This document shows positions 26,960 to 35,435 of a stretch of DNA of 64,000 nt, in pieces; within the stretch, counting starts at the first letter, position 1, and every line of letters begins with the position of its first letter. The position numbers and the translations under genes are program-made. The notes below the pieces were generated by a model. That model was given only the letters and a program-made list of their open reading frames with translations, was not told where the DNA came from and made no database searches. Source of the stretch: Victivallis sp. Marseille-Q1083. GTDB taxonomy: Bacteria > Verrucomicrobiota > Lentisphaeria > Victivallales > Victivallaceae. The stretch spans positions 2,534,501-2,598,500 of the forward strand of contig NZ_CAHJXL010000001.1 in NCBI RefSeq assembly GCF_903645315.1, given 5' to 3'.

Positions 26960-28000
26960 ATGGCTATAACTCCATTGAAGAAAATGTTTGGGGAGCGCAT
27001 TCGGATGTATCTGGTCACCAATAAAATCCGCCAGCAGGAATTGGCACGCAAGTTGTCGGTTTCCAGTTCGGCGGTTTCCCAGATGCTCACTGGAAAAATT
27101 GTTCCCAGTATGCAGCAGTTGGATAAAATTTGTGAGGTTTTATCATTGGAATGCAGTCAATCTCTGGAATTAAGAGATTGGTTGACTCGTATCCGGATCG
27201 GCATTGACAACATCAAATCGCCGTTCAATGAATTGCTGCGGTTGTATCGGACCCGCCGCGGTCTGTCGATCGGGCAGCTTTCAAAGCGGACCGGCATTAC
27301 CGTCGCCCGGCTCAACGCGTTGGAAAATAGCGGTGAAAGCCGGCCGACGGCGGATGAAGCGCTGCGGTTGAGCGCCGTATTGGAGTGTGAGAGCGCCGAA
27401 TTGATGGAGGTGGCGCCGTTGTTGTGGCAGGCGCCCGGCGCCTATTCGGTGGCGCCGGGCTATCAGCCGGCGTTGAGCTATGCGCCGCCGAGCGTGACGC
27501 CGATGGTGGAAATCGGCGAAGAGGCGATTGCCTACGATCAGAGCGGCCGGCCGGTGGCGCTGATGGGGGCGCAGGAACTGTTCGAATACTGGGAGCAGCC
27601 GGACTGGATCGACAAAATCGCCAATGCCGAAAAGCACATTCAACTGGAAAAAATGCCGATGGGAACGATCGGGGTGCTGGTGATCGATGGAATGTCGGTC
27701 GGGATGGCGGTCGGCCTGGAGGTTACCATCCTGCTCGGTCACCCGGATCAGCAGGTCGAAGGCGGCATCGTGCTGCGGGCGCTGGACGGCGGCAAGTTCG
27801 AATTGCGCCTGAAATCGCGCAACGGCCTGACCGGCTGCGTGCAGCCGCTGGATCTGGTCGCCAGCGATGCCCGGCGTTTTCTGCCGGTGCTGGAAGTGAC
27901 CATCCGTCCGGTGGTGACGCCGCATCCGGCGATTGATCCGGTCCCGGAGATCGAATTGGACCCGGAGATCGAATCGGAACCGGAGGCCGACGAGGAATAA
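26960..28000 (+). CDS. Transcriptional regulator with two XRE helix-turn-helix domains
   Basis: 346 residues. The first HTH is at about 8-58 (GERIRMYLVTNKIRQQELAR, SVSSSAVSQMLTGK), the second at about 86-136 (LLRLYRTRRGLSIGQLSKRTG, TVARLNALENSG). A Pro-rich linker follows, then a beta-rich domain (about 195-320; GTIGVLVIDGMSVGMAVGLE) that may be a degenerate LexA/CI-type C-terminal domain without visible catalytic residues. The tail is acidic with repeated PE units (PVPEIELDPEIESEPEADEE). ATG 26960 is preferred to 26954 because AAGGG is 9 bases upstream of it. It is followed after 6 bases by a membrane protein gene. Regulon unknown. Confidence 0.7.
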   Translation: MAITPLKKMFGERIRMYLVTNKIRQQELARKLSVSSSAVSQMLTGKIVPSMQQLDKICEVLSLECSQSLELRDWLTRIRIGIDNIKSPFNELLRLYRTRRGLSIGQLSKRTGITVARLNALENSGESRPTADEALRLSAVLECESAELMEVAPLLWQAPGAYSVAPGYQPALSYAPPSVTPMVEIGEEAIAYDQSGRPVALMGAQELFEYWEQPDWIDKIANAEKHIQLEKMPMGTIGVLVIDGMSVGMAVGLEVTILLGHPDQQVEGGIVLRALDGGKFELRLKSRNGLTGCVQPLDLVASDARRFLPVLEVTIRPVVTPHPAIDPVPEIELDPEIESEPEADEE

Positions 28001-28006
28001 CGGTTC

Positions 28007-28492
28007 ATGGAAGAAAACAAACCACCGGAAAACGGTTCCGGGCCGCTGAAACTCAGTCAGCGGCTCGGATGTTTGATTTTACTGATTGCGGTGTTGCTGA
28101 TCCTCTTCTGGTTTCTCTGCATGCCGGCGCTTGAACGGCAGGGCGTGGATATGTCCGGGGTGCGCGGTACGGTCGACCATTGGCTGCAGCAGGGAACCGG
28201 TAAGGTCAATGAAGCGATCGGGGCGGCGACCGGGCGGGTGACGGAGCTGACCGGAACGGCGGAGGACGGCGGTGAGCCGGAAGTGACGGCAGCGGAGGAG
28301 GATGGCGTGGTCGACATTTCCGACTCGGTACCGGAAATGCCGCCGGAAGAGAAAATCGCCGAACCGGAGATTACGCCGGAAAATGGTTCGCCGGGCGAGC
28401 CGGACAATGCGGAAAATGAAACGGCCGGCGAGTGGATGGATCCCGATGGCGGCGTGCTGGATTACGGCGCGTATCAGTTGATCGAAGAGTGA
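28007..28492 (+). CDS. Single-pass membrane protein with acidic tail, unknown function
   Basis: 161 residues. A short cytoplasmic N-terminus precedes one membrane helix (CLILLIAVLLILFWFLCMPAL, about 22-42; 21 hydrophobic positions). The outside part starts with an amphipathic region (VRGTVDHWLQQGTGKVNEAI) and ends in an acidic, Pro- and Glu-rich tail. No family is recognised. The 6-base gap to the two-HTH regulator and the similar PE-rich acidic ends suggest the two are made together and may interact. Confidence 0.65.
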   Translation: MEENKPPENGSGPLKLSQRLGCLILLIAVLLILFWFLCMPALERQGVDMSGVRGTVDHWLQQGTGKVNEAIGAATGRVTELTGTAEDGGEPEVTAAEEDGVVDISDSVPEMPPEEKIAEPEITPENGSPGEPDNAENETAGEWMDPDGGVLDYGAYQLIEE

Positions 28493-28525
28493 GGCCACGA
28501 TATTTTTTTGAAGATTTTTTCAATT

Positions 28526-28560
28526 CGGCGATTTGTATTTTACGCCGATATGTTTATATT
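28526..28560 (+). promoter_or_regulatory. trp operon promoter with overlapping inverted repeat
   Basis: TTGTAT (28533-28538) and TATATT (28555-28560) are 16 bases apart, placing the transcript start near 28567, some 14 bases before the first leader ATG. An inverted repeat CGGCG (28526-28530) / CGCCG (28543-28547) brackets the -35 box and could be a repressor operator. Boxes and repeat are seen; their use is inferred. Confidence 0.55.
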
Positions 28561-28580
28561 GAAAACAATCTGAAGAAGAA

Positions 28581-28655
28581 ATGAAAGATTGGAATTGAAT
28601 GAATTCGGTTTCGGTAAAATTTTGGCGCTGGTGGCATCAGGAGGCAATCCGTTGA
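28581..28655 (+). CDS. trpL: trp leader peptide 1 (two adjoining small frames)
   Basis: The main frame, 28599-28655, encodes 18 residues: MNSVSVKFWRWWHQEAIR, with three Trp codons in four positions. Directly before it and in the same frame lies a 5-codon frame MKDWN (28581-28598) whose TGA abuts the next ATG. A peptide rich in Trp codons upstream of trpE and before a terminator is the hallmark of ribosome-mediated attenuation: stalling at Trp codons when charged tRNA-Trp is scarce changes the RNA fold. The bases CAATCCG at 28645-28651, within the last codons, are complementary to CGGATTG in the terminator stem (28693-28699), so they can form the antiterminator. Confidence 0.8.
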
Positions 28656-28691
28656 GGCCGCTGTGAGTTTTTGCCGTTTGGTTGGAGTTTC

Positions 28692-28726
28692 GCGGATTGA
28701 ATGAAGTATTCAATCCGCTTTTTTTT
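28692..28726 (+). terminator. trp attenuator terminator 1
   Basis: GCGGATTGAAT (28692-28702) pairs perfectly with ATTCAATCCGC (28708-28718), 11 bp with a 5-base loop, followed by eight T. It lies 36 bases after leader peptide 1. Its 5' arm can alternatively pair with CAATCCG at 28645-28651. Confidence 0.88.
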
Positions 28727-28754
28727 ATTTTGAAAGATATGGAATATTGAGAAG

Positions 28755-28853
28755 ATGAATTGCAGTTTGAACAACTTTTTTGGATGGTGGCAACGCGTTC
28801 GACATGATTCGCGGCGCTCGGCCGCGTCGCGGCCGCCCGGCGCGACGGACTGA
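28755..28853 (+). CDS. trp leader peptide 2
   Basis: 32 codons, starting MNCSLNNFFGWWQRV, with tandem Trp codons at 28785-28790 and a TGA at 28851-28853. It resembles leader 1: both start ATGAATT and carry TGGTGGCA at the Trp codons, which suggests duplication. TTCGCGGCGCT (28808-28818), just after the Trp codons, can pair with the 5' arm of terminator 2 (10 of 11 positions including one G-U). A strong hairpin (28819-28825 with 28829-28835) follows in the frame. The ribosome site is poor (GAGAAG next to the ATG), so the true start is less sure than the frame. Confidence 0.72.
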   Translation: MNCSLNNFFGWWQRVRHDSRRSAASRPPGATD

Positions 28854-28870
28854 GGATTTCGAAAACGTGC

Positions 28871-28907
28871 AAGCCCCGTGAATCAGCAAGGTTCACGGGG
28901 CTTTTTT
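28871..28907 (+). terminator. trp attenuator terminator 2
   Basis: AAGCCCCGTGAA (28871-28882) pairs perfectly with TTCACGGGGCTT (28892-28903), followed by a run of T to 28907. It stands 41 bases before the trpE start, so it must be read through for the operon to be expressed. Confidence 0.9.
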
Positions 28908-28947
28908 ATGGCAATTGATCAACAGGAAATGAAGGATTGAAAACAAG

Positions 28948-30426
28948 ATGAATACCAAACCGGATTTCAAAGAATTCGAAAAACTTTATCGGCCGCATTG
29001 CATCATCCCGCTGTATCGGGAGTTGCTGGCCGATCTGGAGACGCCGGTGTCGATTCTGAGCAAACTGGCCGGCCGCGATCAAATTTTTCTATTGGAAAGC
29101 GTCGAGGGCGGCGAACGCCACGGCCGTTACTCGTTTATCGCGTTGAATCCCTATGCGACCTTTACGGTCGAAGCGGGCCGGCCGTATTTGACCGACCGCG
29201 CCGGGCGGCGGCCGCTGGCGGGGGCGGCGAATGGTTTTGCGGCGTTGCGGCAGGTGCTCGGCGACGCGGTGATGGTGCGGCAGCCGGGTTTGCCGCCGCT
29301 GGCCGGCGGGGCGATCGGTTGTTTGAATTTCGAAGCGGCCGGCCTGTTTGAAGAGTTGCCGCCGCCCAAAGACCATCCGGAACGCCCGGTGGCGCAATTC
29401 ATGCTGACCGACGAGATGATCACTTTCGACAACATGCGTCACACTTTGCTGTTGTCGGTGGCGTTGCACAGTGACGATTATCCGTCGGCCCGGGCCGCTT
29501 ACGATACCGGTTTGGAACGATTGAAAGCGTTGGCCGGACAACTGGGCGGCGCCGGTCATCCGGCGCCGGCTGTAACCGATATGGTTCAATTTCAAGCCAA
29601 TATGAGCAAGGAGGAATTTTGCCGGATGGTGGAGCGCGGCAAAGCGGAAATTGCCGCCGGCGAGGCGATTCAATTGGTTTTGTCGCAACGTTTCCAGGCG
29701 CCGCTTACCGTCGACCCGGTTTGCCTGTACCGGGCGTTGCGGCTGGTCAATCCGTCGCCGTACATGTATTTCTGCAAGAATTTTGACCGATATCTGATCG
29801 GCTCTTCGCCGGAAACGATGGTGAAACTGCAGCAGCGGACTGCCGGTTTGCGGCCGATTGCCGGTACCCGACGGCGCAGCGGCGACGAAGCGACCGACCG
29901 GCAGTTGGCCGATGAACTGCTGCGCGACGAGAAAGAACGGGCGGAACACCTGATGCTGGTCGACCTGGGCCGCAACGATCTCGGCCGGGTGGCGGCGCCG
30001 GGCAGCGTCCAGGTGCGGGATTTTATGCAGGTGGAACGTTATTCGCATGTCATGCACCTGGTGTCGAATCTGGAAGCGCAGTTGGACGACTCCTTCGACG
30101 CTTTCGATCTGGTCCGGTCGGCGTTTCCGGCCGGAACGCTTTCCGGCGCGCCGAAAATCCGGGCGATGGAGCTGATCCGCGAGTTGGAACCGGAGTCGCG
30201 CGGCGCCTACGGCGGTGCGGTCGGCTACATCAGTTACGACGGCAACCTGGATCTGGCGATCACCATCCGGACGATGCTGATTGAGGACGGGGTGTTGTCG
30301 ATCCAGGCCGGCGCCGGCATCGTCGCCGACTCGGTGCCGGAAACGGAATATCAGGAAACGCTGAACAAAGCGATGGCGATGTTCAAAGCGGTGGAACTGG
30401 CCGCCAACGGCTTGAAATTGAATTGA
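28948..30426 (+). CDS. trpE: Anthranilate synthase component I
   Basis: 492 residues, full length. It converts chorismate and ammonia (from TrpG) to anthranilate, the first step of tryptophan synthesis. The N-terminal part has the LLESVEGGERHGRYSFI region (key part LLES), part of the tryptophan feedback site. The chorismate-binding domain shows IQLVLSQRF, PSPYMYF, IAGTRRRSGDEATD, HLMLVDLGRNDLGRV, FPAGTLSGAPKIRAMELI and GAYGGAVGY. It is the first structural gene of a seven-gene operon, preceded by a tandem attenuator. AAGGA lies 11 bases before the ATG. Confidence 0.97.
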   Translation: MNTKPDFKEFEKLYRPHCIIPLYRELLADLETPVSILSKLAGRDQIFLLESVEGGERHGRYSFIALNPYATFTVEAGRPYLTDRAGRRPLAGAANGFAALRQVLGDAVMVRQPGLPPLAGGAIGCLNFEAAGLFEELPPPKDHPERPVAQFMLTDEMITFDNMRHTLLLSVALHSDDYPSARAAYDTGLERLKALAGQLGGAGHPAPAVTDMVQFQANMSKEEFCRMVERGKAEIAAGEAIQLVLSQRFQAPLTVDPVCLYRALRLVNPSPYMYFCKNFDRYLIGSSPETMVKLQQRTAGLRPIAGTRRRSGDEATDRQLADELLRDEKERAEHLMLVDLGRNDLGRVAAPGSVQVRDFMQVERYSHVMHLVSNLEAQLDDSFDAFDLVRSAFPAGTLSGAPKIRAMELIRELEPESRGAYGGAVGYISYDGNLDLAITIRTMLIEDGVLSIQAGAGIVADSVPETEYQETLNKAMAMFKAVELAANGLKLN

Positions 30427-30446
30427 AACATTTGCGAGGTTGAAAA

Positions 30447-31034
30447 ATGGTGCTGCTGATCGATAATTTTGACTCTTTTACTTACAATCTGGCCCAATAT
30501 CTCTATCAACTGGACGTCGAGCTGCTGGTGCGGCGCAACAATGCGATCACGCTGGAGGAAATCGCCGCGTTGGAGAATCTCGACGCGATCGTTCTGTCGC
30601 CGGGCCCCGGCCGTCCGGAGAATGCCGGCATCATGGTGCCGCTGATCCGGCATTTTGCCGGCCGTGTGCCGATGCTCGGCGTCTGCCTCGGGCATCAGGC
30701 GATCGGCTGTGCGTTCGGCGGCGAGGTCGTCCGGGCCAGACGGTTGATGCACGGCAAGCTCTCCAGTATTTCGCACGACGGCCAAGGGCTGTTCGCCGGT
30801 TTGAAGCAAAATTTTGCGGCGGTCCGTTACCACTCGCTGGCGCTGAATGAAACGACCCTGCCTCCGGAATTGATGGTTACCGCCCGCAGCGAGGACGGTG
30901 AAGTGATGGGCGTCCGCCACCGCGAATTCGTGCTGGAAGGCATTCAGTACCATCCGGAGTCGATCCTGAGCGCCAACGGCAAACGGCAACTGGCCAATTT
31001 CCTGGCGCTGGCAGCGGAACGGAAAGGAGTTTGA
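30447..31034 (+). CDS. trpG: Anthranilate synthase component II (glutamine amidotransferase)
   Basis: 195 residues. Class I glutamine amidotransferase: IDNFDSFTYNLAQYL at the start, the oxyanion strand LSPGPGRPENAG, the nucleophile Cys in MLGVCLGHQAIG (about residue 79), and His and Glu of the triad in GIQYHPESILS (about 170). It hydrolyses glutamine and feeds ammonia to TrpE. It lacks any fused TrpD domain. It starts 20 bases after trpE and ends 4 bases before trpD. Confidence 0.95.
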   Translation: MVLLIDNFDSFTYNLAQYLYQLDVELLVRRNNAITLEEIAALENLDAIVLSPGPGRPENAGIMVPLIRHFAGRVPMLGVCLGHQAIGCAFGGEVVRARRLMHGKLSSISHDGQGLFAGLKQNFAAVRYHSLALNETTLPPELMVTARSEDGEVMGVRHREFVLEGIQYHPESILSANGKRQLANFLALAAERKGV

Positions 31035-31038
31035 AGCG

Positions 31039-32052
31039 ATGCTGGAACAATATTTGAACCGGGTGGTCGACGGACAGTCGTTGACGGCGGCGGAAGCCGC
31101 GGCGGTGATTGACGGCATGATGGACGGCAAGTTGACGCCGGCGCAAAGCGGCGCTTTGCTGGCCGCGCTGAAAATCAAAGGGGAAAGCTGCGAGGAGATC
31201 GTCGGCGGCGCCCGGGCGATGCGGCGCCATGCCCGGTTCATCGATTCCGGCAATCTGCCGGTCATCGACACCTGCGGGACCGGCGGCGACCACCTGAATA
31301 CCTTCAATATTTCGACGACGGTGAGCTTCGTTGCCGCCGCCGCCGGCGTGCCGGTCGCCAAGCACGGCAACCGCAGCGCTTCGAGCTTATGCGGTTCGGC
31401 CGATGTGCTGGCTGAGCTCGGTTTCAACCTGGATGCTGATCCGCTGCGGATGGAGGAGTGTCTGCTCGAACACGGCATCGGCTTTTTCTTTGCGCCGAAG
31501 GTTCATCCGGCGATGCGCCAGGTGGCGGCGGTCCGCCGGGAGTTGAAATTCCGGACTTTGTTCAATCTGCTGGGGCCATTGTGCAATCCGGCCGGGGCTC
31601 GCGGCCAGTTGCTCGGCGTTTTCAAGCCGGAATTGACGGAGCTTTTCGCCAACGCGCTGCGTGAGCTGGGATCCTCCCGGGTGATGGTGGTGCACGGCCA
31701 CGACGGCCTGGATGAGATCAGTTGCGATGTGCCGACCCGGATTTCCGAATTGCGCGACGGAGCGGTTCGTACCTACGATCTGTATCCGGAACTGATTCTG
31801 GGGGAGTCCTATCCGCTGAGCAGCGTCAAAGGTGGCGACGCCAAAGTCAATGCGGCGATCCTGACCGCGGTGCTGGCGGGCCGCGGGCAGGGGGGGCCGC
31901 GGGCGATCACGCTGTTGAATGCGGCGGCGGCGATCGTCGTCGGCGGCCGGGCCGAAACTTTGCAGGCTGGAATGCAGTTGGCGGCCGAAGCGGTGGATTC
32001 CGGCGCCGCGTTGGAAAAGCTGGAACGATTGCTGGAAGCGAGCCGGGGATGA
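31039..32052 (+). CDS. trpD: Anthranilate phosphoribosyltransferase
   Basis: 337 residues. It joins anthranilate to phosphoribosyl pyrophosphate. Visible family motifs are DTCGTGGDHLNTFNIST (PRPP binding; CGTGGD, about residues 76-81), AKHGNRSASSLCGSADVLAELG, and the catalytic-region segments FFFAPKVHPAMR and FNLLGPLCNPAG, then VHGHDGLDE. The stop overlaps the trpC start as ATGA, so translation is coupled. Confidence 0.96.
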   Translation: MLEQYLNRVVDGQSLTAAEAAAVIDGMMDGKLTPAQSGALLAALKIKGESCEEIVGGARAMRRHARFIDSGNLPVIDTCGTGGDHLNTFNISTTVSFVAAAAGVPVAKHGNRSASSLCGSADVLAELGFNLDADPLRMEECLLEHGIGFFFAPKVHPAMRQVAAVRRELKFRTLFNLLGPLCNPAGARGQLLGVFKPELTELFANALRELGSSRVMVVHGHDGLDEISCDVPTRISELRDGAVRTYDLYPELILGESYPLSSVKGGDAKVNAAILTAVLAGRGQGGPRAITLLNAAAAIVVGGRAETLQAGMQLAAEAVDSGAALEKLERLLEASRG

Positions 32053-32837
32053 AAAGTTTGATGGATTATTTGAATATGATCGTCGATCACAATCAGTTGA
32101 TCGTCCGTAACGACCGGCGTTCCAAGCCGTTGAGCCATTTGAAACGAACGATTGCCGGATTGCCGCCGCCGCGGGATTTTCTGGCACCGTTCCGGGACTG
32201 TCGCCGGGTACGAGTCATCGCCGAGCTGAAAAAGGCGTCGCCATCCAAAGGATTGATCCGCGACGATTTTCCGGTGGAGGCGTTGGCCGGGGCATTGGCG
32301 GAGGCGGGCGCCGCCGCTTTGTCGGTGCTGACCGAACCGTATTATTTCCGCGGTTCGACCGAAAATTTGCAATTGGCGGCCCGGACGGTCGATATCCCGC
32401 TGCTGCGCAAGGATTTCATTTTCGATCCTTACCAGATTTATCAGGCGCGGGCGCTGGGGGCCGACGCGGTGCTGCTGATTGCGGCGATCCTCAACCCGGC
32501 CCGTTTCGATTTCCTGCTGAAATTGACCCACGAACTGGGGATGACCGCCCTGTGCGAAATCCATACCGAGAGTGAATTGGAAACCGTGTTGAACAGCGGA
32601 GCCGAATTGATCGGCATCAATTGCCGCAATTTGCGCAGTTTCGTCACTGATTTGGAAATCGTCCGGCATCTGCTGGATTTGATTCCGGACGACAAACTGG
32701 TCATCGCCGAAAGCGGCATCCACAACCGCCGCGATCTCAATCGGCTGCGCGACGCCGGCGCCGACGGTTTTCTGATCGGCGAAGCGTTGATGCGGGCGGA
32801 GAAGCCGGGTGAAAAATTGCGGGAATTCATCCGATGA
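32049..32837 (+). CDS. trpC: Indole-3-glycerol-phosphate synthase
   Basis: 262 residues, a TIM barrel that closes the indole ring from CdRP. Motifs: VIAELKKASPSKGLI with the substrate-binding Lys (about 58-72), ALSVLTEPYYFRGS, LLRKDFIFDPYQIYQAR with the catalytic Lys, GINCRNLRSF, and VIAESGIHNRRDL. The frame is open upstream into trpD, but the ATG at 32049 overlapping the trpD stop fits both family length and the coupling seen throughout the operon. Confidence 0.96.
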   Translation: MKSLMDYLNMIVDHNQLIVRNDRRSKPLSHLKRTIAGLPPPRDFLAPFRDCRRVRVIAELKKASPSKGLIRDDFPVEALAGALAEAGAAALSVLTEPYYFRGSTENLQLAARTVDIPLLRKDFIFDPYQIYQARALGADAVLLIAAILNPARFDFLLKLTHELGMTALCEIHTESELETVLNSGAELIGINCRNLRSFVTDLEIVRHLLDLIPDDKLVIAESGIHNRRDLNRLRDAGADGFLIGEALMRAEKPGEKLREFIR

Positions 32838-33448
32838 AGAAACTGGAAGTCAAAATTTGCGGCCTGACGCGCCGGGAAGATGCGCTGAAAGCTCTGGCGT
32901 GCGGCGCCGATTATCTGGGTTTTGTACTGCATCCGGCTTCGCCGCGTTATATTGCGCCGGACGCATTGCGCCGGCTGGTCGCCGGCCTGCCGCCGGAAAC
33001 CCGTACCGTCGGGGTTTTCGTTGACCGGCCGGCGGCGGAAATGCTGGAAATCATGGCGTTCTGTCATTTGAAAATCGTTCAACTGCATGGTCGGGAGACG
33101 GTCGAAGTGGCCGGGCAATTGGCCGGCTATCCGGTCTGGAAAGCGGTTCATTTGGGCGCGGCCGAAGATTTGGCGGCGGCCGCCGCCTTTCCGGCCGAGC
33201 GCCTGGTGGCCGACAGCCGCCGGGGCGGTTCCGGCGAACTTTGCGACTGGACTTTGGCGGCGCAGTTGGCGCGACGGCGGCCGGTCATGCTGGCCGGCGG
33301 GTTGACCCCCGTGAATATCCGGTCGGCCGCGGCGGCGGTGCAGCCGGCCGGCGTCGACCTGGCCGGCGGGGTGGAAGCGGCTCCCGGCGTCAAATCCGCT
33401 TATTTGATCGAACAATTTTTTCAACGGTTGAAAGGAATAGAACGATGA
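32834..33448 (+). CDS. trpF: Phosphoribosylanthranilate isomerase
   Basis: 204 residues, a TIM barrel acting between TrpD and Trp[16 protein letters not shown] carries the catalytic Cys at residue 8, and [23 protein letters not shown] and the phosphate-binding [10 protein letters not shown] follow; the catalytic Asp-type strand reads [16 protein letters not shown] where families usually have LLD. It is a separate gene, not fused to trpC. ATGA overlaps at both ends. Confidence 0.95.
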   Translation: MKKLEVKICGLTRREDALKALACGADYLGFVLHPASPRYIAPDALRRLVAGLPPETRTVGVFVDRPAAEMLEIMAFCHLKIVQLHGRETVEVAGQLAGYPVWKAVHLGAAEDLAAAAAFPAERLVADSRRGGSGELCDWTLAAQLARRRPVMLAGGLTPVNIRSAAAAVQPAGVDLAGGVEAAPGVKSAYLIEQFFQRLKGIER

Positions 33449-34644
33449 AACCGATTCCCACTTATTTCGGCAATTACGGCGGCCAGTTTGTCGCTGAAAC
33501 CCTGATGGCGGCGCTTGAAGCGTTGCGGGAAGAATATGACGCCTGCCGCCGCGATCCGGCTTTTCAGGCGGAATTGCAGGCGCTGCAGCATGATTACATC
33601 GGCCGGGAGTCGCCGCTTTACTATGCGGCGAATCTGAGCAATGCGCTCGGCGGCGCCCGGATTTTCCTGAAACGGGAAGACCTCAACCATACCGGCGCCC
33701 ACAAGATCAACAACACCGTCGGGCAGGCGCTGATCGCCAAGCGGATGGGAAAAAAGCGGCTGATCGCCGAAACCGGCGCCGGCATGCACGGCGTGGCGAC
33801 CGCGACGGTGGCGGCGTTGTTCAATTTCGATTGCGAAGTGTTCATGGGGGCGGTCGATGTCGCCCGGCAGCAGCCGAACGTCGAACGGATGCGGGCGCTC
33901 GGGGCCGAAGTGACCGCAGTGTCCAGCGGTTCGGCCACGCTGAAGGACGCGATGAATGAGGCGATCCGCAACTGGGTAGCCACTGTCGACGATACCTTTT
34001 ACGTCATCGGTACGGTGGCCGGACCGGCGCCGTATCCGGCGATGGTGCGCGACTTCCAGTCGGTGATCGGCACCGAGACGCGCCGGCAGTTTCTGGAACG
34101 CACCGGCCGGTTGCCGGATCAGGTGATCGCCTGCGTTGGCGGCGGCAGCAATGCGATGGGAATGTTCAGCGGTTTCCTGGAAGATTCCGGCGTGGAATTG
34201 ATCGGCGTCGAGGCCGGCGGCCGGGGGTTGGCAACCGGTCGTCATGCCGCCAGCATCTGCGGCGGCCGGGTCGGGGTGCTGCACGGCTGCAAGACCTATC
34301 TGCTGCAGACCGACGACGGACAGATCGTCGAAACCACTTCGGTGTCGGCCGGGCTGGACTATCCCGGCGTCGGCCCGGAACATGCGATGCTGCACGACTG
34401 CGGCAGGGTTAATTACGTGGCGGTCAACGATGATGAGGCGGTCGCCGCCTTCGACCTGCTGTCGCGCCGGGAAGGCATCATTCCGGCTTTGGAATCCAGC
34501 CATGCGCTGGCCGAAGCGATCAAGCGGGCGCCGACGCTGCCGCCGGAACAGAATATCGTCGTCTGTCTTTCCGGCCGCGGCGACAAGGACATGGACAATC
34601 TCAAACAATATCACGTTTCACGAAAAGAGGAGTTTTACCGATGA
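33445..34644 (+). CDS. trpB: Tryptophan synthase beta chain
   Basis: 399 residues, TrpB1 type. It condenses indole with serine using [17 protein letters not shown] opens the protein; the PLP lysine is in [15 protein letters not shown]; the catalytic Glu in [13 protein letters not shown]; the phosphate clamp in [12 protein letters not shown]; and [14 protein letters not shown] is conserved. The ATG at 33445 overlaps the trpF stop; an upstream open frame is a shadow of trpF. Confidence 0.97.
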   Translation: MKPIPTYFGNYGGQFVAETLMAALEALREEYDACRRDPAFQAELQALQHDYIGRESPLYYAANLSNALGGARIFLKREDLNHTGAHKINNTVGQALIAKRMGKKRLIAETGAGMHGVATATVAALFNFDCEVFMGAVDVARQQPNVERMRALGAEVTAVSSGSATLKDAMNEAIRNWVATVDDTFYVIGTVAGPAPYPAMVRDFQSVIGTETRRQFLERTGRLPDQVIACVGGGSNAMGMFSGFLEDSGVELIGVEAGGRGLATGRHAASICGGRVGVLHGCKTYLLQTDDGQIVETTSVSAGLDYPGVGPEHAMLHDCGRVNYVAVNDDEAVAAFDLLSRREGIIPALESSHALAEAIKRAPTLPPEQNIVVCLSGRGDKDMDNLKQYHVSRKEEFYR

Positions 34645-35414
34645 ACCGCATTGCCGCTGTTTTCGAACATTGCCGTACCGCCGAGCGTGCCGCTTTGACG
34701 CTGTATGCGACGGTAGGTTATCCGACGCTGGCCGACAGCATTGAAGCTTTGAAGGCGATGATCGCCGCCGGCGCCGATATGATTGAACTGGGGGTGCCAT
34801 TTTCCGATCCGATGGCCGATGGGCCGGTCATCCAGGCTGCCGGGCAGGAAGCGCTGCGGCAGGGAGTCACTTTGGGCGATATCCTGTCGGTTGCTGTCGC
34901 CATCCGGAAAGAATCGTCAGTGCCGCTGATACTTTTCTCTTATTACAATGTCCTGCTGCGTTACGGCCTGGAACAACTGGCGCGGGATGCCGCCGCCGCC
35001 GGCATCGACGGGATATTGGTCGTTGATTTGCCGCTGGAAGAACAGAAAGAGCTGGTGCAGGCGCTGGAACCGGCCGGCCTGGCGTTGATTCAATTGATCG
35101 CGCCAACCACGCCGCCGGACCGGGCGGAACGGATTCTGCGGCACGCTTCCGGTTTCGTCTATTACATCACCGTCAAAGGTGTTACCGGCGAACAGAGCGT
35201 ATTTCCGGCCGATCTGGCCGGGCAGCTGCAGCGCCTGCGCCGGCAGTCGCCGGTCCCGGTCGTGGCCGGATTCGGCATTGCCACGCCGGAACAGGCGAAG
35301 ATGATTGCCGGCCACGCCGACGGGATTGTCATCGGCAGCGCGGTGGTGCGCCGCCAGAAGGAGCCGGAAAAGTTGCGGGAGTTCGTCGCTTCGATGGCGT
35401 CTGCCTTGCGATGA
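34641..35414 (+). CDS. trpA: Tryptophan synthase alpha chain
   Basis: 257 residues, a TIM barrel that splits indole-3-glycerol phosphate and passes indole to TrpB. Catalytic Glu in [19 protein letters not shown] ([16 protein letters not shown], about 47-63), catalytic Asp in [11 protein letters not shown], and phosphate-binding elements in [10 protein letters not shown] and [10 protein letters not shown] and GIVIGSAVV. Last gene of the operon; ATGA overlap with trpB. A hairpin follows about 105 bases later. Confidence 0.96.
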   Translation: MNRIAAVFEHCRTAERAALTLYATVGYPTLADSIEALKAMIAAGADMIELGVPFSDPMADGPVIQAAGQEALRQGVTLGDILSVAVAIRKESSVPLILFSYYNVLLRYGLEQLARDAAAAGIDGILVVDLPLEEQKELVQALEPAGLALIQLIAPTTPPDRAERILRHASGFVYYITVKGVTGEQSVFPADLAGQLQRLRRQSPVPVVAGFGIATPEQAKMIAGHADGIVIGSAVVRRQKEPEKLREFVASMASALR

Positions 35415-35435
35415 ATATCATAAAATAAAAGTTAA

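Noticed and set aside
28596-28598. TGA read as tryptophan in trp leader 1, joining the two mini-frames
   Set aside because: TGA is the normal stop of many genes here (for example trpD, trpF and glf), so recoding is not supported; re-initiation is simpler.
31722-32048. Longer start for trpC inside trpD
   Set aside because: The extra residues are a shadow of trpD; the ATG at 32049 overlaps the trpD stop and fits the family length.
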